The notes below the pieces were generated by a model that worked only from the letters and a program-made list of their open reading frames with translations, made no database searches and was not told the DNA's origin. The position numbers and the translations under genes are program-made. Below, piece by piece: positions 26,577-34,449 of a stretch of DNA of 64,000 nucleotides (its first letter is position 1; each line of letters opens with the position of its first letter). This DNA comes from Bradyrhizobium guangdongense (GTDB lineage Bacteria > Pseudomonadota > Alphaproteobacteria > Rhizobiales > Xanthobacteraceae): NCBI RefSeq assembly GCF_006483445.1, contig NZ_PPPT01000071.1:1-64000 (forward strand), given 5' to 3'.

Positions 26577-28157
26577 ATGACCCACGTCACCCTGCGCTCC
26601 GAATTCGAGACCCTGATCGATCCCTACGCACCGGTCGCGCAGGTCGGCACTGGATTCGACTTCACGGAGGGGCCGATCTGGCATCCGGTCGATCACTATC
26701 TCCTGTTCTCGGATATGCCGGGCGACGTGCGCCGGCGCTGGGACGCGCGGCGCGGCACCGTCGAGGTCAAGCGCCCTTCCAACAAGTGCAACGGCATGAC
26801 CTACGATGCTGAGCTCAATCTGATCGTCTGCGAGCACGCGACATCATCGCTGATCCGCGAACGGCCGGACGGCCGCCGCGAGGTGCTGGCTTCGCATTTC
26901 GGCGGCCAGGAGTTGAACAGCCCCAACGACGTCTGCGTGCACTCCTCGGGCACGATCTATTTCTCGGATCCCTGGTATGGCCGGATGCCGGTCTATGGCG
27001 TGGAGCGGCCGCGCCAGCTCGGTTTCCAGGGCGTCTATCGCGTCACGCCCGGCGGAGAACCAAAACTCGTCGTCGAGCGCACGCTGTTCGACCAGCCGAA
27101 CGGCCTCTGCTTCTCGCCGGACGAGAAACTGCTTTATGTCAACGACACCGTGCAGGCGCTGATCCGCGTCTTCGACGTCAATGCCGACGGTTCGCTCTCG
27201 AACGCGCGCGTGTTCGCGAGCGGAATCCGTTCCGAGCTCGAGGCCGGCCTGCCCGACGGCATGAAATGCGATCAGCACGGCAATGTCTGGGTCACCGCAC
27301 CCGGCGGAGTCTGGGTCTATTCGCCCAAGGCCGAGTTGCTCGGCAAGGTGCGCGTGCCCGAGCTGGTCGCGAACCTCGCCTGGGGCGGGCCGGACTTCCG
27401 CACGCTCTATCTGACATCGACGCATTCGGTCTATGCGATCCCGACCAAGGTCGGTCCGCGTCACGAGCCCTATATGAGCGGCCGACGAAGCGGCGGCGGT
27501 GCAACCGCGAGCGCGAGTTCCGCGCCTGCAGCACCGCTCCTTGCCGACGGCGAGATGCAGATCGATCCACGGCGCTGCGCCATGATCATCCAGGACCTTC
27601 AGAACGACGTCATCATGGATGGCGGCGCTTTCGCCGACTCCGGCGCACCCGATCACGCCAAGCAACAGCATGTCGTCGAGAATGTCCGGCGCCTGGCTGA
27701 AACCGCGCGCGCCCGTGGCGTCGTGATCATCCATGTCTGGTTCGTCGTCGAGCCCGGCGCGCCCGGCGTCACCCTGAACGCGCCCCTGTTCGAGGGCCTC
27801 GTCGACAGCAAGGCGATGGTGCGCGGGAGCTGGGGCGCAGCACCCGTGTCCGGCCTCGAACCGCGCCCCGGCGATTTCGTGGTCGAAAAAATGCGGATGA
27901 GCGCCTGGGAAGGCACGCGGCTGGAGACGATCCTGAAAGCGACCGGCCGCGACATGATCATCAACACCGGCGCGTGGACCAACATGTCGGTCGAGCACAC
28001 CGCCCGCACCGGCGCCGACAAGGGCTATTTCATGATCGTGCCGGAGGATTGCTGCTCGACCATGAATGCCGATTGGCACAACGCCTCGATCAACTTTGCC
28101 ATGCAGAACGTTGCCGTCGTGACCCGGGCTGATACCGTCATCCGAGCCTTGGGTTGA
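26577..28157 (+). CDS. SMP-30 lactonase fused to an isochorismatase-like domain
   Basis: 526 residues. Residues 1 to about 300 form an SMP-30/gluconolactonase propeller (TGFDFTEGPIWHPVDHYLLF, SPNDVCVHSSGTIYFSDPWYG, GLPDGMKCDQHGNVWV). After an Ala/Ser/Gly linker (about 303-325) comes an isochorismatase-like hydrolase domain: MIIQDLQND (Asp340), VVEKMRMSAW (Lys438) and NTGAWTNMSVEHTAR. In most cysteine hydrolases of this family the last motif is TNxCV; here the nucleophile position is Ser471. True isochorismatases also lack this Cys, so the domain may use a Cys-free mechanism or only bind ligand. No gap separates the parts, so this is a single product. Confidence 0.85.
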   Translation: MTHVTLRSEFETLIDPYAPVAQVGTGFDFTEGPIWHPVDHYLLFSDMPGDVRRRWDARRGTVEVKRPSNKCNGMTYDAELNLIVCEHATSSLIRERPDGRREVLASHFGGQELNSPNDVCVHSSGTIYFSDPWYGRMPVYGVERPRQLGFQGVYRVTPGGEPKLVVERTLFDQPNGLCFSPDEKLLYVNDTVQALIRVFDVNADGSLSNARVFASGIRSELEAGLPDGMKCDQHGNVWVTAPGGVWVYSPKAELLGKVRVPELVANLAWGGPDFRTLYLTSTHSVYAIPTKVGPRHEPYMSGRRSGGGATASASSAPAAPLLADGEMQIDPRRCAMIIQDLQNDVIMDGGAFADSGAPDHAKQQHVVENVRRLAETARARGVVIIHVWFVVEPGAPGVTLNAPLFEGLVDSKAMVRGSWGAAPVSGLEPRPGDFVVEKMRMSAWEGTRLETILKATGRDMIINTGAWTNMSVEHTARTGADKGYFMIVPEDCCSTMNADWHNASINFAMQNVAVVTRADTVIRALG

Positions 28158-28163
28158 TGCGCG

Positions 28164-28790
28164 GTGCCAAAGCTCTTGCACCTCTCCTGCTCGCCGCGCG
28201 CCGACTCCGAGTCGAGCGCCGGCGCGCGCATCTTCCTTGACAGCTTTCGCCAGGCGCATCCCGATTGGGATATCGACGTCGCCGATCTCTGGCGGGAGCG
28301 AATGCCGGAATTCGTCGGCCCGATCGTCGAGGCCAAATATGCCCGCATGAAGGGACAGGCCTTCAACGATCCGCAACGCGACAGCTTTGCCGAGGCCGAG
28401 CGCATGGCGATGCGCTTTTCACTGGCCGATCGTGTTCTGATCTCGACGCCGATGTGGAATTTCGGCATCCCCTACAAGCTGAAGCAGTGGTTCGACGTGA
28501 TCATCCAGCCCGGGCTGACGTTCCGGTTCGATCCGGCGCAGGGTTATTTTCCGCTGCTCAAGGACCGACCGACGCTGGTGATCCTTGCGAGCGGCAGCGA
28601 TTTCGCCACCGGCATGAACCGTGGCCGCATCGACATGGCGACGCCCTATTTGCGCGAAGCGCTGCGCTTCATCGGCGTCAGCAGCGTCAGTTTCGTGCCG
28701 ATCGGCCCGACCGCAGGGCCGGTCGAGCCGATCCGCACCGCGCGGGAGAGCGCCCATCGCCGCCTCGCCGAGATGGCCAGACGGTTCTGA
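28164..28790 (+). CDS. FMN-dependent NAD(P)H reductase, azoreductase-like
   Basis: 208 residues of the flavodoxin-like fold, AzoR/quinone reductase type, GTG start. The phosphate-binding loop is LSCSPRADSESSAGARIF, the FMN-facing loop is TPMWNFGIPYKLKQWFD, and the region after it (GLTFRFD) is typical of azoreductases. It is the last gene of the operon and ends 4 nt from the stop of the convergent HEAT gene. A role in reducing a quinone-like intermediate, or supplying reduced flavin, is inferred. Confidence 0.85.
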   Translation: MPKLLHLSCSPRADSESSAGARIFLDSFRQAHPDWDIDVADLWRERMPEFVGPIVEAKYARMKGQAFNDPQRDSFAEAERMAMRFSLADRVLISTPMWNFGIPYKLKQWFDVIIQPGLTFRFDPAQGYFPLLKDRPTLVILASGSDFATGMNRGRIDMATPYLREALRFIGVSSVSFVPIGPTAGPVEPIRTARESAHRRLAEMARRF

Positions 28791-28794
28791 ACCT

Positions 28795-29772
28795 TTACGC
28801 TCCCGTCCTCGCCTTTCGTGCCGCGATCTGCTGCAGCGCCCAGCGCGCATTCTTGCGCACGTCGGGATCGGCATCGTCGGCGATGACAGCCAGGAACGCC
28901 TCTCCGTCCGGATGAGCAATCTCGCCGAGTGCAGCGGCCGCTTCCTTGCGCAAATTGGCCTGCTCGTGGCTGACGCAATTGCCGACCGGCCGCACCGCGC
29001 GCTCGATCTTCATCTTGCCCAGACTGCGGATCGCCTTCAACCGCACCTGCCAGAACTCATCTCCCAGCGACGCGATCAGTTGATCCGCGGCAATCGCGCC
29101 GTTGGCGTTGAGACCCAGCGTCTCCGCGGCCATCTCGCGGACCATCCAGTCGGTGTCTTTCAGTGCACGGGTGATCGTCTCCGCGGCAGGCTTCATCTGC
29201 GAGAAGGCGAGCGCGCTCACCGCAGCGCGCCGCACATGCGCGTCGGGATCGTGAATCAGCGCAGTCAACGCGGGGATCGATTCCTCGAGCTTCAAAAAGC
29301 CGATGACGCCGATGGCCTGCACACGCACGGCCGCATCCTGGTCCTGCAACGCTTCCAGCGCCGGCTTCAGCGTGTCCTTGCGGCGCAGCTCCTTGAGTGC
29401 GCGCAGCGCGCCCATGCGGACGAAAGCGTGGGCGTGCTTGACCAGCGGCAGGATGACGTCGGCGCAAGCCGGGTCCTTGAACTCGGCCATGCTGTCCGCC
29501 GCGGCGGCTGCGACAATCCTTTCGGGATCGACCAGCAGCTTGACCAGCGCACCCGCTGCCTCCGGCCCGTCGAACTCGCCGAGCGCCATCGCGACCTGCT
29601 GGCGCACACCGGCGTCGGGATCGGACACCATGGTGGCGAGATGGCCGACCGCTGCGGGATCGCCGGAATGACCGAGCGCGATGATGGCGACCCGGCGCTC
29701 GGCGGGATCGGCGGCCTGGAGCCGCTCGTCGGCGTCTTCGAGGTCGTCATAGGATTCGAACGGGCTCGACAT
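28795..29772 (-). CDS. HEAT-repeat protein
   Basis: 325 residues from the ATG at 29772 (GAGG at good spacing; 2 nt after the ferredoxin stop). Nearly the whole protein consists of some nine helical HEAT units of about 31 residues, with repeated patterns such as DPDAGVRQQVAMALGE, DQDAAVRVQAIGVIG and DADPDVRKNARWAL. No signal peptide or membrane segment. HEAT arrays bind other proteins, so it probably docks to or assembles the ferredoxin/flavoprotein pair encoded just upstream. Confidence 0.85.
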   Translation of the reverse strand: MSSPFESYDDLEDADERLQAADPAERRVAIIALGHSGDPAAVGHLATMVSDPDAGVRQQVAMALGEFDGPEAAGALVKLLVDPERIVAAAAADSMAEFKDPACADVILPLVKHAHAFVRMGALRALKELRRKDTLKPALEALQDQDAAVRVQAIGVIGFLKLEESIPALTALIHDPDAHVRRAAVSALAFSQMKPAAETITRALKDTDWMVREMAAETLGLNANGAIAADQLIASLGDEFWQVRLKAIRSLGKMKIERAVRPVGNCVSHEQANLRKEAAAALGEIAHPDGEAFLAVIADDADPDVRKNARWALQQIAARKARTGA

Positions 29773-29774
29773 GA

Positions 29775-30008
29775 CTACCTCAGGAGATAGGGAATGTTGA
29801 CGGTGACGGCGCCGGTCGGGCAATCCGCCTCGCAGGGCATGCAGTACCAGCACTCGTCATAGGCCATGTAGGCCTTGCCGGTCATGTCGCTGATGCGGAG
29901 CACGTCGAGCGGGCAGACGTCGACGCAGACCGTGCAGCCCTTGTCCGCGATGCACTTTGCATCGTCGACGACCACCGGAACCGATGTCTGATAGGAAGCG
30001 AGAGGCAT
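29775..30008 (-). CDS. Two-cluster 4Fe-4S ferredoxin
   Basis: 77 residues from the ATG at 30008, preceded by AGGAGAT. Cys sets are CIADKGCTVCVDVCP and CWYCMPCEADCP, fitting two [4Fe-4S] clusters; the first set has a longer first spacing than usual. It resembles the N-terminal part of AprB, the beta subunit of APS reductase, but lacks AprB's tail. It lies 34 nt after the flavoprotein stop and is its probable electron partner. Confidence 0.9.
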   Translation of the reverse strand: MPLASYQTSVPVVVDDAKCIADKGCTVCVDVCPLDVLRISDMTGKAYMAYDECWYCMPCEADCPTGAVTVNIPYLLR

Positions 30009-30042
30009 CGTTGATCTCCTGTTGTTTTCGTTGCGCGGCGGA

Positions 30043-31785
30043 TCAGGCGGTGGCGCGGATGCGCTGCTTGTCGTAGAGGTCCTTCTCGTCGTCGGAGATC
30101 GGCACGACATAAGGCTCCACCGCGCGCTTCTCGCTGGTCATCTTGCCGTCCTGCTTGGAGAGCAGCGTGTGGCAGAACCAGTTCTCGTTGTCCTTCTCCG
30201 GGAAATCCGTGCGCCAGTGATAAAGGCCCCAGCGGCTCTCTTCGCGATAGAGCGAGGCATGGGCCGCCATGTCGGCGCAGTCCATGATCGACTGCACTTC
30301 GAGGGCGCGGAGCAATTCGTGCGCATTGCGCGCGATCATCCGTTCCTGCATGTCCTCGCGCGCCTCGGCGAGGCGGCGCATGCCGAGCTCGTACTTTCGC
30401 GTCACCTTCGGCGGCTGCAGATAGTCGTTCACCAGGCGACGGGTCTTGTACTCGATCTGGTTCGGCGGGATGCCGTCCTCGCGCTTGGTCGGCGCCATCA
30501 CGCGGTCGCGCTCGCTCGCCACCTCGCCCGCATCGAACTCGGCAAAGTCGTGGCTGTCGGCGAACTCCATCGCGTCGATGCCGGCGACGGAGCCGTTGGT
30601 GAAGGCACCCAGCATGTAGTTGTGCGGCACGCTCGCCATGTCGCCGGCAGCGTAGAGGCCGGGCACGGTGGTGCGCGCATTGTCGTCGACGAACACGCCG
30701 GAGGCGCTGTGGCCGGAGCAGAAGCCGATCTCGGAAATGTGCATCTCGATCGACTCGCTGCGGTAGTCGACGCCGCGCCCTTGCTGGAACAGGCCGCGCG
30801 TCGGTCGTTCCACCTTGTGCAGCGTCGATTCGATCTCCTCGATCGTGTTCGGATGGAGATGCTTGAGCTGTAGGAACACCGGCCCCTTGCCGGACAGCAG
30901 CTCGTTGTAGAACTCCAGCATCATCTGGCCCGACCAGTAGTCGCATTCGATGAAGCGCGAGCCTTCGTTGTTCGCGGTATAGGCGCCGAAGGGACCCGCG
31001 ACATAGGCGCAGGCCGGGCCGTTATAGTCCTTGATCAGCGGGTTGATCTGGAAGCATTCGAGATTCGCGAGCGCCGCACCGGCGTGATAGGCCATCGCAT
31101 AGCCGTCGCCGGAGTTGGCGGCGTTCTCGTAGGTGCCGAACATGTAGCCGGAGGTCGGCAGGCCCAGGCGGCCGGCCGCGCCCATGCAGAGGATTACGGC
31201 CTTGGCCTTGATGACCAGCATCTCGGCGGTCCGCGTGTTGACGCTAATGGCGCCGGCAATGCGGCCGTCCGCAGACTTCAGCAGCCGCGTTGCCATGTAG
31301 CGGTTGGAGATCAGGATGCGGGCGCGGCGAAGTTGGCGATACAGCGCCTTCTTCACGGTTTCGCCGTTCGGCATCGGCAGAACGTAGGTGCCGATGTGGT
31401 GCACCTTCTTCACGGCGTAATCGCCGTTCTCGTTCTTCAGGAAGCGGATGCCGAAGCTGTCGAGCTCCTCGATGATTTTGTAGCAGTTCTGGGCATATTT
31501 ATAGACCGCCTTCTGGTCGACGATGCCGTCGTTGGCGATGGTGATTTCCTTGGTGTACTGCTCCGGCGTCGCGTAGCCGGGGATGACGGCGTTGTTCAAG
31601 CCGTCCATGCCCATCGAGATCGCGCCGGAGCGCTTGACGTTGGCCTTTTCGAGCAGAACGACGTTGGCCTTCGGGTTCTTCAGCTTTGCCTTCAACGCCG
31701 CCATCGGACCGGCCGTGCCGCCGCCGATGACCAGCACGTCGCAGGAAACCTCGGAAAGTCCGTCGACGATCTGATCTAGTGACAT
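30043..31785 (-). CDS. Fumarate reductase/AprA-like flavoprotein
   Basis: 580 residues from the ATG at 31785 (AGGAGCAAGCG before it). The FAD-binding N-terminus reads CDVLVIGGGTAGPMAALKAK, followed by VKRSGAISMGMDGLNN, resembling AprA rather than succinate dehydrogenase, then AKAVILCMGAAGRLGLPTSG and the late FAD motif TVPGLYAAGDMASVPHN. A C-terminal helical domain carries YREESRWGLYHWRTDFPEKD. No partner membrane subunit is nearby; the partners are the AprB-like ferredoxin and HEAT protein. Substrate unknown: the resemblance suggests a sulfur compound or an enoate. Confidence 0.8.
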   Translation of the reverse strand: MSLDQIVDGLSEVSCDVLVIGGGTAGPMAALKAKLKNPKANVVLLEKANVKRSGAISMGMDGLNNAVIPGYATPEQYTKEITIANDGIVDQKAVYKYAQNCYKIIEELDSFGIRFLKNENGDYAVKKVHHIGTYVLPMPNGETVKKALYRQLRRARILISNRYMATRLLKSADGRIAGAISVNTRTAEMLVIKAKAVILCMGAAGRLGLPTSGYMFGTYENAANSGDGYAMAYHAGAALANLECFQINPLIKDYNGPACAYVAGPFGAYTANNEGSRFIECDYWSGQMMLEFYNELLSGKGPVFLQLKHLHPNTIEEIESTLHKVERPTRGLFQQGRGVDYRSESIEMHISEIGFCSGHSASGVFVDDNARTTVPGLYAAGDMASVPHNYMLGAFTNGSVAGIDAMEFADSHDFAEFDAGEVASERDRVMAPTKREDGIPPNQIEYKTRRLVNDYLQPPKVTRKYELGMRRLAEAREDMQERMIARNAHELLRALEVQSIMDCADMAAHASLYREESRWGLYHWRTDFPEKDNENWFCHTLLSKQDGKMTSEKRAVEPYVVPISDDEKDLYDKQRIRATA

Positions 31786-31860
31786 CGCTTGCTCCTGGTT
31801 CGCCGGCACGATCCGGCGCCTTTGCATCAGATTTGTTCAGGGAAGAGTCCGGCGATAGCA

Positions 31861-31868
31861 ATTAGTTG
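31861..31868 (+). promoter_or_regulatory. ATTAGTTG site upstream of the flavoprotein operon
   Basis: ATTAGTTG within GCAATTAGTTGTC, 76 nt before the flavoprotein start. The same 8-mer occurs at 32817, 32866 and (reverse) 34354, all in promoter regions of this module. It is a candidate binding site for the Crp/Fnr regulator at 33463. Confidence 0.5.
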
Positions 31869-31900
31869 TCGCCGGAGGAAAATTGCCGCTCTTTGGTTCA

Positions 31901-31949
31901 TTTGCCCAAACCGCAGCCGCCCGTTTGACCGCAGCTTGGGCAAACGGGC
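31901..31949 (-). terminator. Overlapping hairpins after the ferredoxin reductase gene
   Basis: Two perfect 9-bp stems share bases: GCCCGTTTG (31919-31927) with CAAACGGGC (31941-31949), and TTTGCCCAA (31901-31909) with TTGGGCAAA (31936-31944). They cannot form together. They begin 2 nt after the stop of the minus-strand reductase gene. They may end transcription or regulate read-through into the flavoprotein operon. Confidence 0.45.
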
Positions 31950-31950
31950 A

Positions 31951-32724
31951 TCAGCGCTCGACAAAGGCCTTCTCGATGACGAAGTGGCCCGGCTGGCTGT
32001 GATTGCCTTCGACAAGGCCGCGCGCCCCAAACATCGCGTGCAGTTCCTCCAGCATCGCTGGTCCTCCGCACAGCATGATGCGGTCGGTGTCCTTGTCGAG
32101 CGGCGACTGCCCGATATCGGCAAACAGCTGGCCGGATTCGAGCAGATCGGTGATGCGGCCGCGATTCCTGAAGGGCTCGCGCGTCACGGTCGGGTAGTAG
32201 ACGAGCTTGTCCCGGATCAGCGGACCGAAGAACTCGTGGCTCAACAGGTTCTCGACGAGGTGCTCGCCATAGGCGAGTTCCGAGACCTGGCGGCAGCCAT
32301 GGGCGAGAATGATGGTCTCGAAGTTCTCGTAGACGTCGGGGTCCTTGATCAGGCTTGCGAATGGCGCAAGGCCGGTGCCGGTCGAGAGCAGCAGCAGCCG
32401 CTTGCCAGGAAGGAGGTTCCCGGTGATCAGCGTGCCCGTGGCCTTGCGGCCGACCAGGATGATGTCGCCTTCCCTGATCTTCTGCAGGCGCGAGGTCAGC
32501 GGACCATCCGCCACCTTGATCGAGAAGAATTCGAGCGCCTCTTCATGGTTGGCGCTGGCCATGCTGTAGGCCCGCATCAACGGCTTGCCCTCGACCTCCA
32601 GGCCGATCATGGCGAACTGGCCGTTCTGGAAGCGGAAGCCGGGATCGCGCGTCGCCGTGAAAGAGAACAGGGATTCCGTCCAGTGCTTCACCGACAGAAC
32701 CGTTTCCTTCTGAAAGGCGCTCAT
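31951..32724 (-). CDS. Ferredoxin--NADP+ reductase
   Basis: 257 residues from the ATG at 32724 (AAGGAGAG before it). FAD domain with MRAYSMASANHE (RxYS motif) and GPLTSRLQKIREGD, then the NADP domain with LLLLSTGTGLAPFASLI and DRIMLCGGPAMLEELHAMF; it ends in AFVER, matching the FPR C-terminus of bacterial reductases. It would exchange electrons between NADPH and the ferredoxin encoded in the next operon. It is transcribed away from the DUF971 gene, sharing a promoter region with two ATTAGTTG sites. Confidence 0.9.
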   Translation of the reverse strand: MSAFQKETVLSVKHWTESLFSFTATRDPGFRFQNGQFAMIGLEVEGKPLMRAYSMASANHEEALEFFSIKVADGPLTSRLQKIREGDIILVGRKATGTLITGNLLPGKRLLLLSTGTGLAPFASLIKDPDVYENFETIILAHGCRQVSELAYGEHLVENLLSHEFFGPLIRDKLVYYPTVTREPFRNRGRITDLLESGQLFADIGQSPLDKDTDRIMLCGGPAMLEELHAMFGARGLVEGNHSQPGHFVIEKAFVER

Positions 32725-32816
32725 CGTCCGTCTCTCCTTCGTCGTGGCTTTCGCGATGCGGCGAAAGGTTTCGGAGAGAGGGCGTTCTCGCAACGTCGAA
32801 CCGCTGCGTACGGTCG

Positions 32817-32873
32817 ATTAGTTGCGAAATATCGCAGCGATCAATTCGTCATGCGCCGTCCGGCAATTAGTTG
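32817..32873 (+). promoter_or_regulatory. Paired ATTAGTTG sites in divergent promoter
   Basis: ATTAGTTG occurs at 32817-32824 (within TCGATTAGTTGCGA) and at 32866-32873 (within GGCAATTAGTTGCTAT), start to start 49 bp apart. They lie between the ferredoxin reductase (minus) and DUF971 (plus) genes. The second site reads GCAA-TTAG-TTGC, a short palindrome, as expected for a dimeric regulator. Confidence 0.5.
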
Positions 32874-32921
32874 CTATCCCCAATGTTGCGGTCGTGCTTG
32901 GGAGAACCTTGGAGAACTCTC

Positions 32922-33227
32922 ATGACCATGACCGCCTTGGTGGCACCGACCGTCGCAGACTACGAGGCGAGCGCCGATCTCGCCGCGCTCGTCGTCCGTA
33001 CCACGCAAGACGATCAGCTCGAGCTTCGTGCCGAGCAGCTTCGCCTCGCCTGCAAATGCGCCCACTGCACCCGCGCCCGCTTCGACGGCCGCTTCCCCGA
33101 GCGCTTCCCCGGCATCGCGATCACGGATATCGGCGACCTCGGCTACGGGCTGAACATCTCGTTCTCGGACGGGCACAACCGGGGGATCTACCCGAAGCCG
33201 TATCTGCTGAGTTTGGCGGAGCGCTGA
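32922..33227 (+). CDS. DUF971 (GBBH-like N-terminal domain) protein
   Basis: 101 residues from the ATG at 32922, with GGAG upstream; the frame extends 51 nt earlier without a ribosome site. It is a single DUF971 domain, seen also at the N-terminus of gamma-butyrobetaine hydroxylases, with the metal-ligand motif CKCAHC and the C-terminal pattern LGYGLNISFSDGHNRGIYPKPYL. Stand-alone members occur near iron-sulfur proteins. Role unknown. It is divergent from the ferredoxin reductase and shares its ATTAGTTG sites. Confidence 0.82.
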   Translation: MTMTALVAPTVADYEASADLAALVVRTTQDDQLELRAEQLRLACKCAHCTRARFDGRFPERFPGIAITDIGDLGYGLNISFSDGHNRGIYPKPYLLSLAER

Positions 33228-33295
33228 CGCGCTCTCAGTTTGCCGAAGACTCGTAACCACGTTTGCGCGCGGCCAACTTCTCCCTGGGGTAATGG

Positions 33296-33334
33296 GTCCT
33301 GGATCGACGCTCGCTCAGCTCGCTGGTCCAGGAC
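33296..33334. repeat. REP-like hairpin between DUF971 and crp genes
   Basis: GTCCTGGA at 33296-33303 pairs exactly with TCCAGGAC at 33327-33334, with CGCTCGCTCAGCTCGC in the loop. It lies 68 nt past the DUF971 stop and may end that transcript. The remaining part of 33228-33462 shows only the ribosome site of the regulator gene. Confidence 0.5.
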
Positions 33335-33462
33335 GACGCATGAGTCGCTCCCGTCTCTCCCCACCCCTTGATCCCGTTCACTTTTTCGCCCTCCCGCCCC
33401 TGCCCCATCTGGCACGAACATTGCTGCTCTTTAGAACGATTTGAACGTTCCGGAGGCGGACA

Positions 33463-34236
33463 ATGCTGATGCAGGCGGCAAATGCGGTGCGCGGGACAGT
33501 TCCCGCAACGGGCCGATCCGCCGGCAGCTCATCGCTGCTCCTGACCGAGAACCAGTCGATCGGCGGGCCGCCGCCACTGATGGACAAGCTCACACTGCGC
33601 GAGCGCGAGCTGGTGCTGAAACAGGGCCGCCGCAAGGTGCTGAACCGCGGCCAGACGCTGTTCAGCCAGGGTGGCCGTCACGACGGCATCTGGCTGATCG
33701 AAAGCGGCCGCATCCGCGTGTTCTACACTTCACCGCTCGGGCGCGAGATCACGCTCGCCTATTGGCATGTCGGCAATTTCGTCGGCGGGCCCGAAGTGTT
33801 CGAGGGCACCGTGCATCAATGGTCCGGCGTTGCATCCAGCAATTGCGCCGTGGTGCACCTGCCCGGAAAAGAACTGCGTTCGCTCGCAGTCGAGATCCCC
33901 AACCTCGCCATCGGCCTGATCGAAGGCCTGACCTTCAAGGGCAAGTGCTATTCGGCGCTGGCACAGATGCTGGGTACGCGCTCGATCACGCAGCGCCTCG
34001 CGCACCTGATGCTTCACCTCGTGGAGCTCTACGGCGTGGAGGATGCCGACGGCACCGTGATCGCGGCCGCCTTCACCCATGCCGACATCGCCCACATGGT
34101 CGGCGCGACCAGGCAGTGGGTCACCATCAGCCTGAAGCGGATGCAGGAGAAGGGAATCGTCCTGACCAAGCGGTCCCAGATCGTGGTCTGCCGGCCCGAC
34201 GTGCTGGAGGAGATGCGGGGCCAAGCCTTGGACTGA
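33463..34236 (+). CDS. Crp/Fnr-family transcriptional regulator
   Basis: 257 residues, with GGAGG 7 nt before the ATG. After a 40-residue Ala/Ser-rich tail comes a cyclic-nucleotide-type sensor domain (about 60-165, GQTLFSQGGRHDGIWLIESGRIRVF) and a C-terminal Crp winged helix (about 185-250, with FTHADIAHMVGATRQWVTISLKRM). No cluster-forming Cys set of Fnr is seen, so it does not look like an oxygen-sensing Fnr. It lies in the centre of the redox/uptake module whose promoters share ATTAGTTG, and is the likely regulator. Confidence 0.88.
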   Translation: MLMQAANAVRGTVPATGRSAGSSSLLLTENQSIGGPPPLMDKLTLRERELVLKQGRRKVLNRGQTLFSQGGRHDGIWLIESGRIRVFYTSPLGREITLAYWHVGNFVGGPEVFEGTVHQWSGVASSNCAVVHLPGKELRSLAVEIPNLAIGLIEGLTFKGKCYSALAQMLGTRSITQRLAHLMLHLVELYGVEDADGTVIAAAFTHADIAHMVGATRQWVTISLKRMQEKGIVLTKRSQIVVCRPDVLEEMRGQALD

Positions 34237-34273
34237 AAAGGCCTTGGACTGAAAAGGCCTCGGACTGAAAGGG
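34226..34273 (+). repeat. Three 16-bp tandem repeats at the end of the crp gene
   Basis: CCTTGGACTGAAAAGG stands at 34226-34241 and 34242-34257, with a third copy having two changes at 34258-34273. The TGA in the first copy is the stop of the regulator gene. Each copy begins with CC and ends with GG. It looks like slippage expansion of the gene end. Confidence 0.75.
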
Positions 34274-34353
34274 CCGGCGACTAATGTCGATGCACATGCA
34301 AGTGGCTTTCAAGTGCAGAACTGCCCAAGGAGTATGCAATCACCTTTTCCCGG

Positions 34354-34361
34354 CAACTAAT
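34354..34361 (-). promoter_or_regulatory. ATTAGTTG site upstream of the NitT/TauT transporter operon
   Basis: CAACTAAT (ATTAGTTG on the other strand) in GGCAACTAATCGACTG, 88 nt before the annotated start codon. A one-mismatch version, CGACTAAT, is at 34278-34285. Its flanks match the site at 32817 in reverse (CGATTAGTTGC). Confidence 0.5.
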
Positions 34362-34449
34362 CGACTGCGACGGTAACTCCGGATTTGCCCTGCCCGCGGC
34401 CTCACCCAATCATGGCAACCACAGCACATCCAACCGAAAGAGGATGAGA

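Noticed and set aside
33463-34236. Oxygen-sensing Fnr
   Set aside because: The N-terminus lacks the four-Cys cluster motif; only the Crp-type fold is supported.
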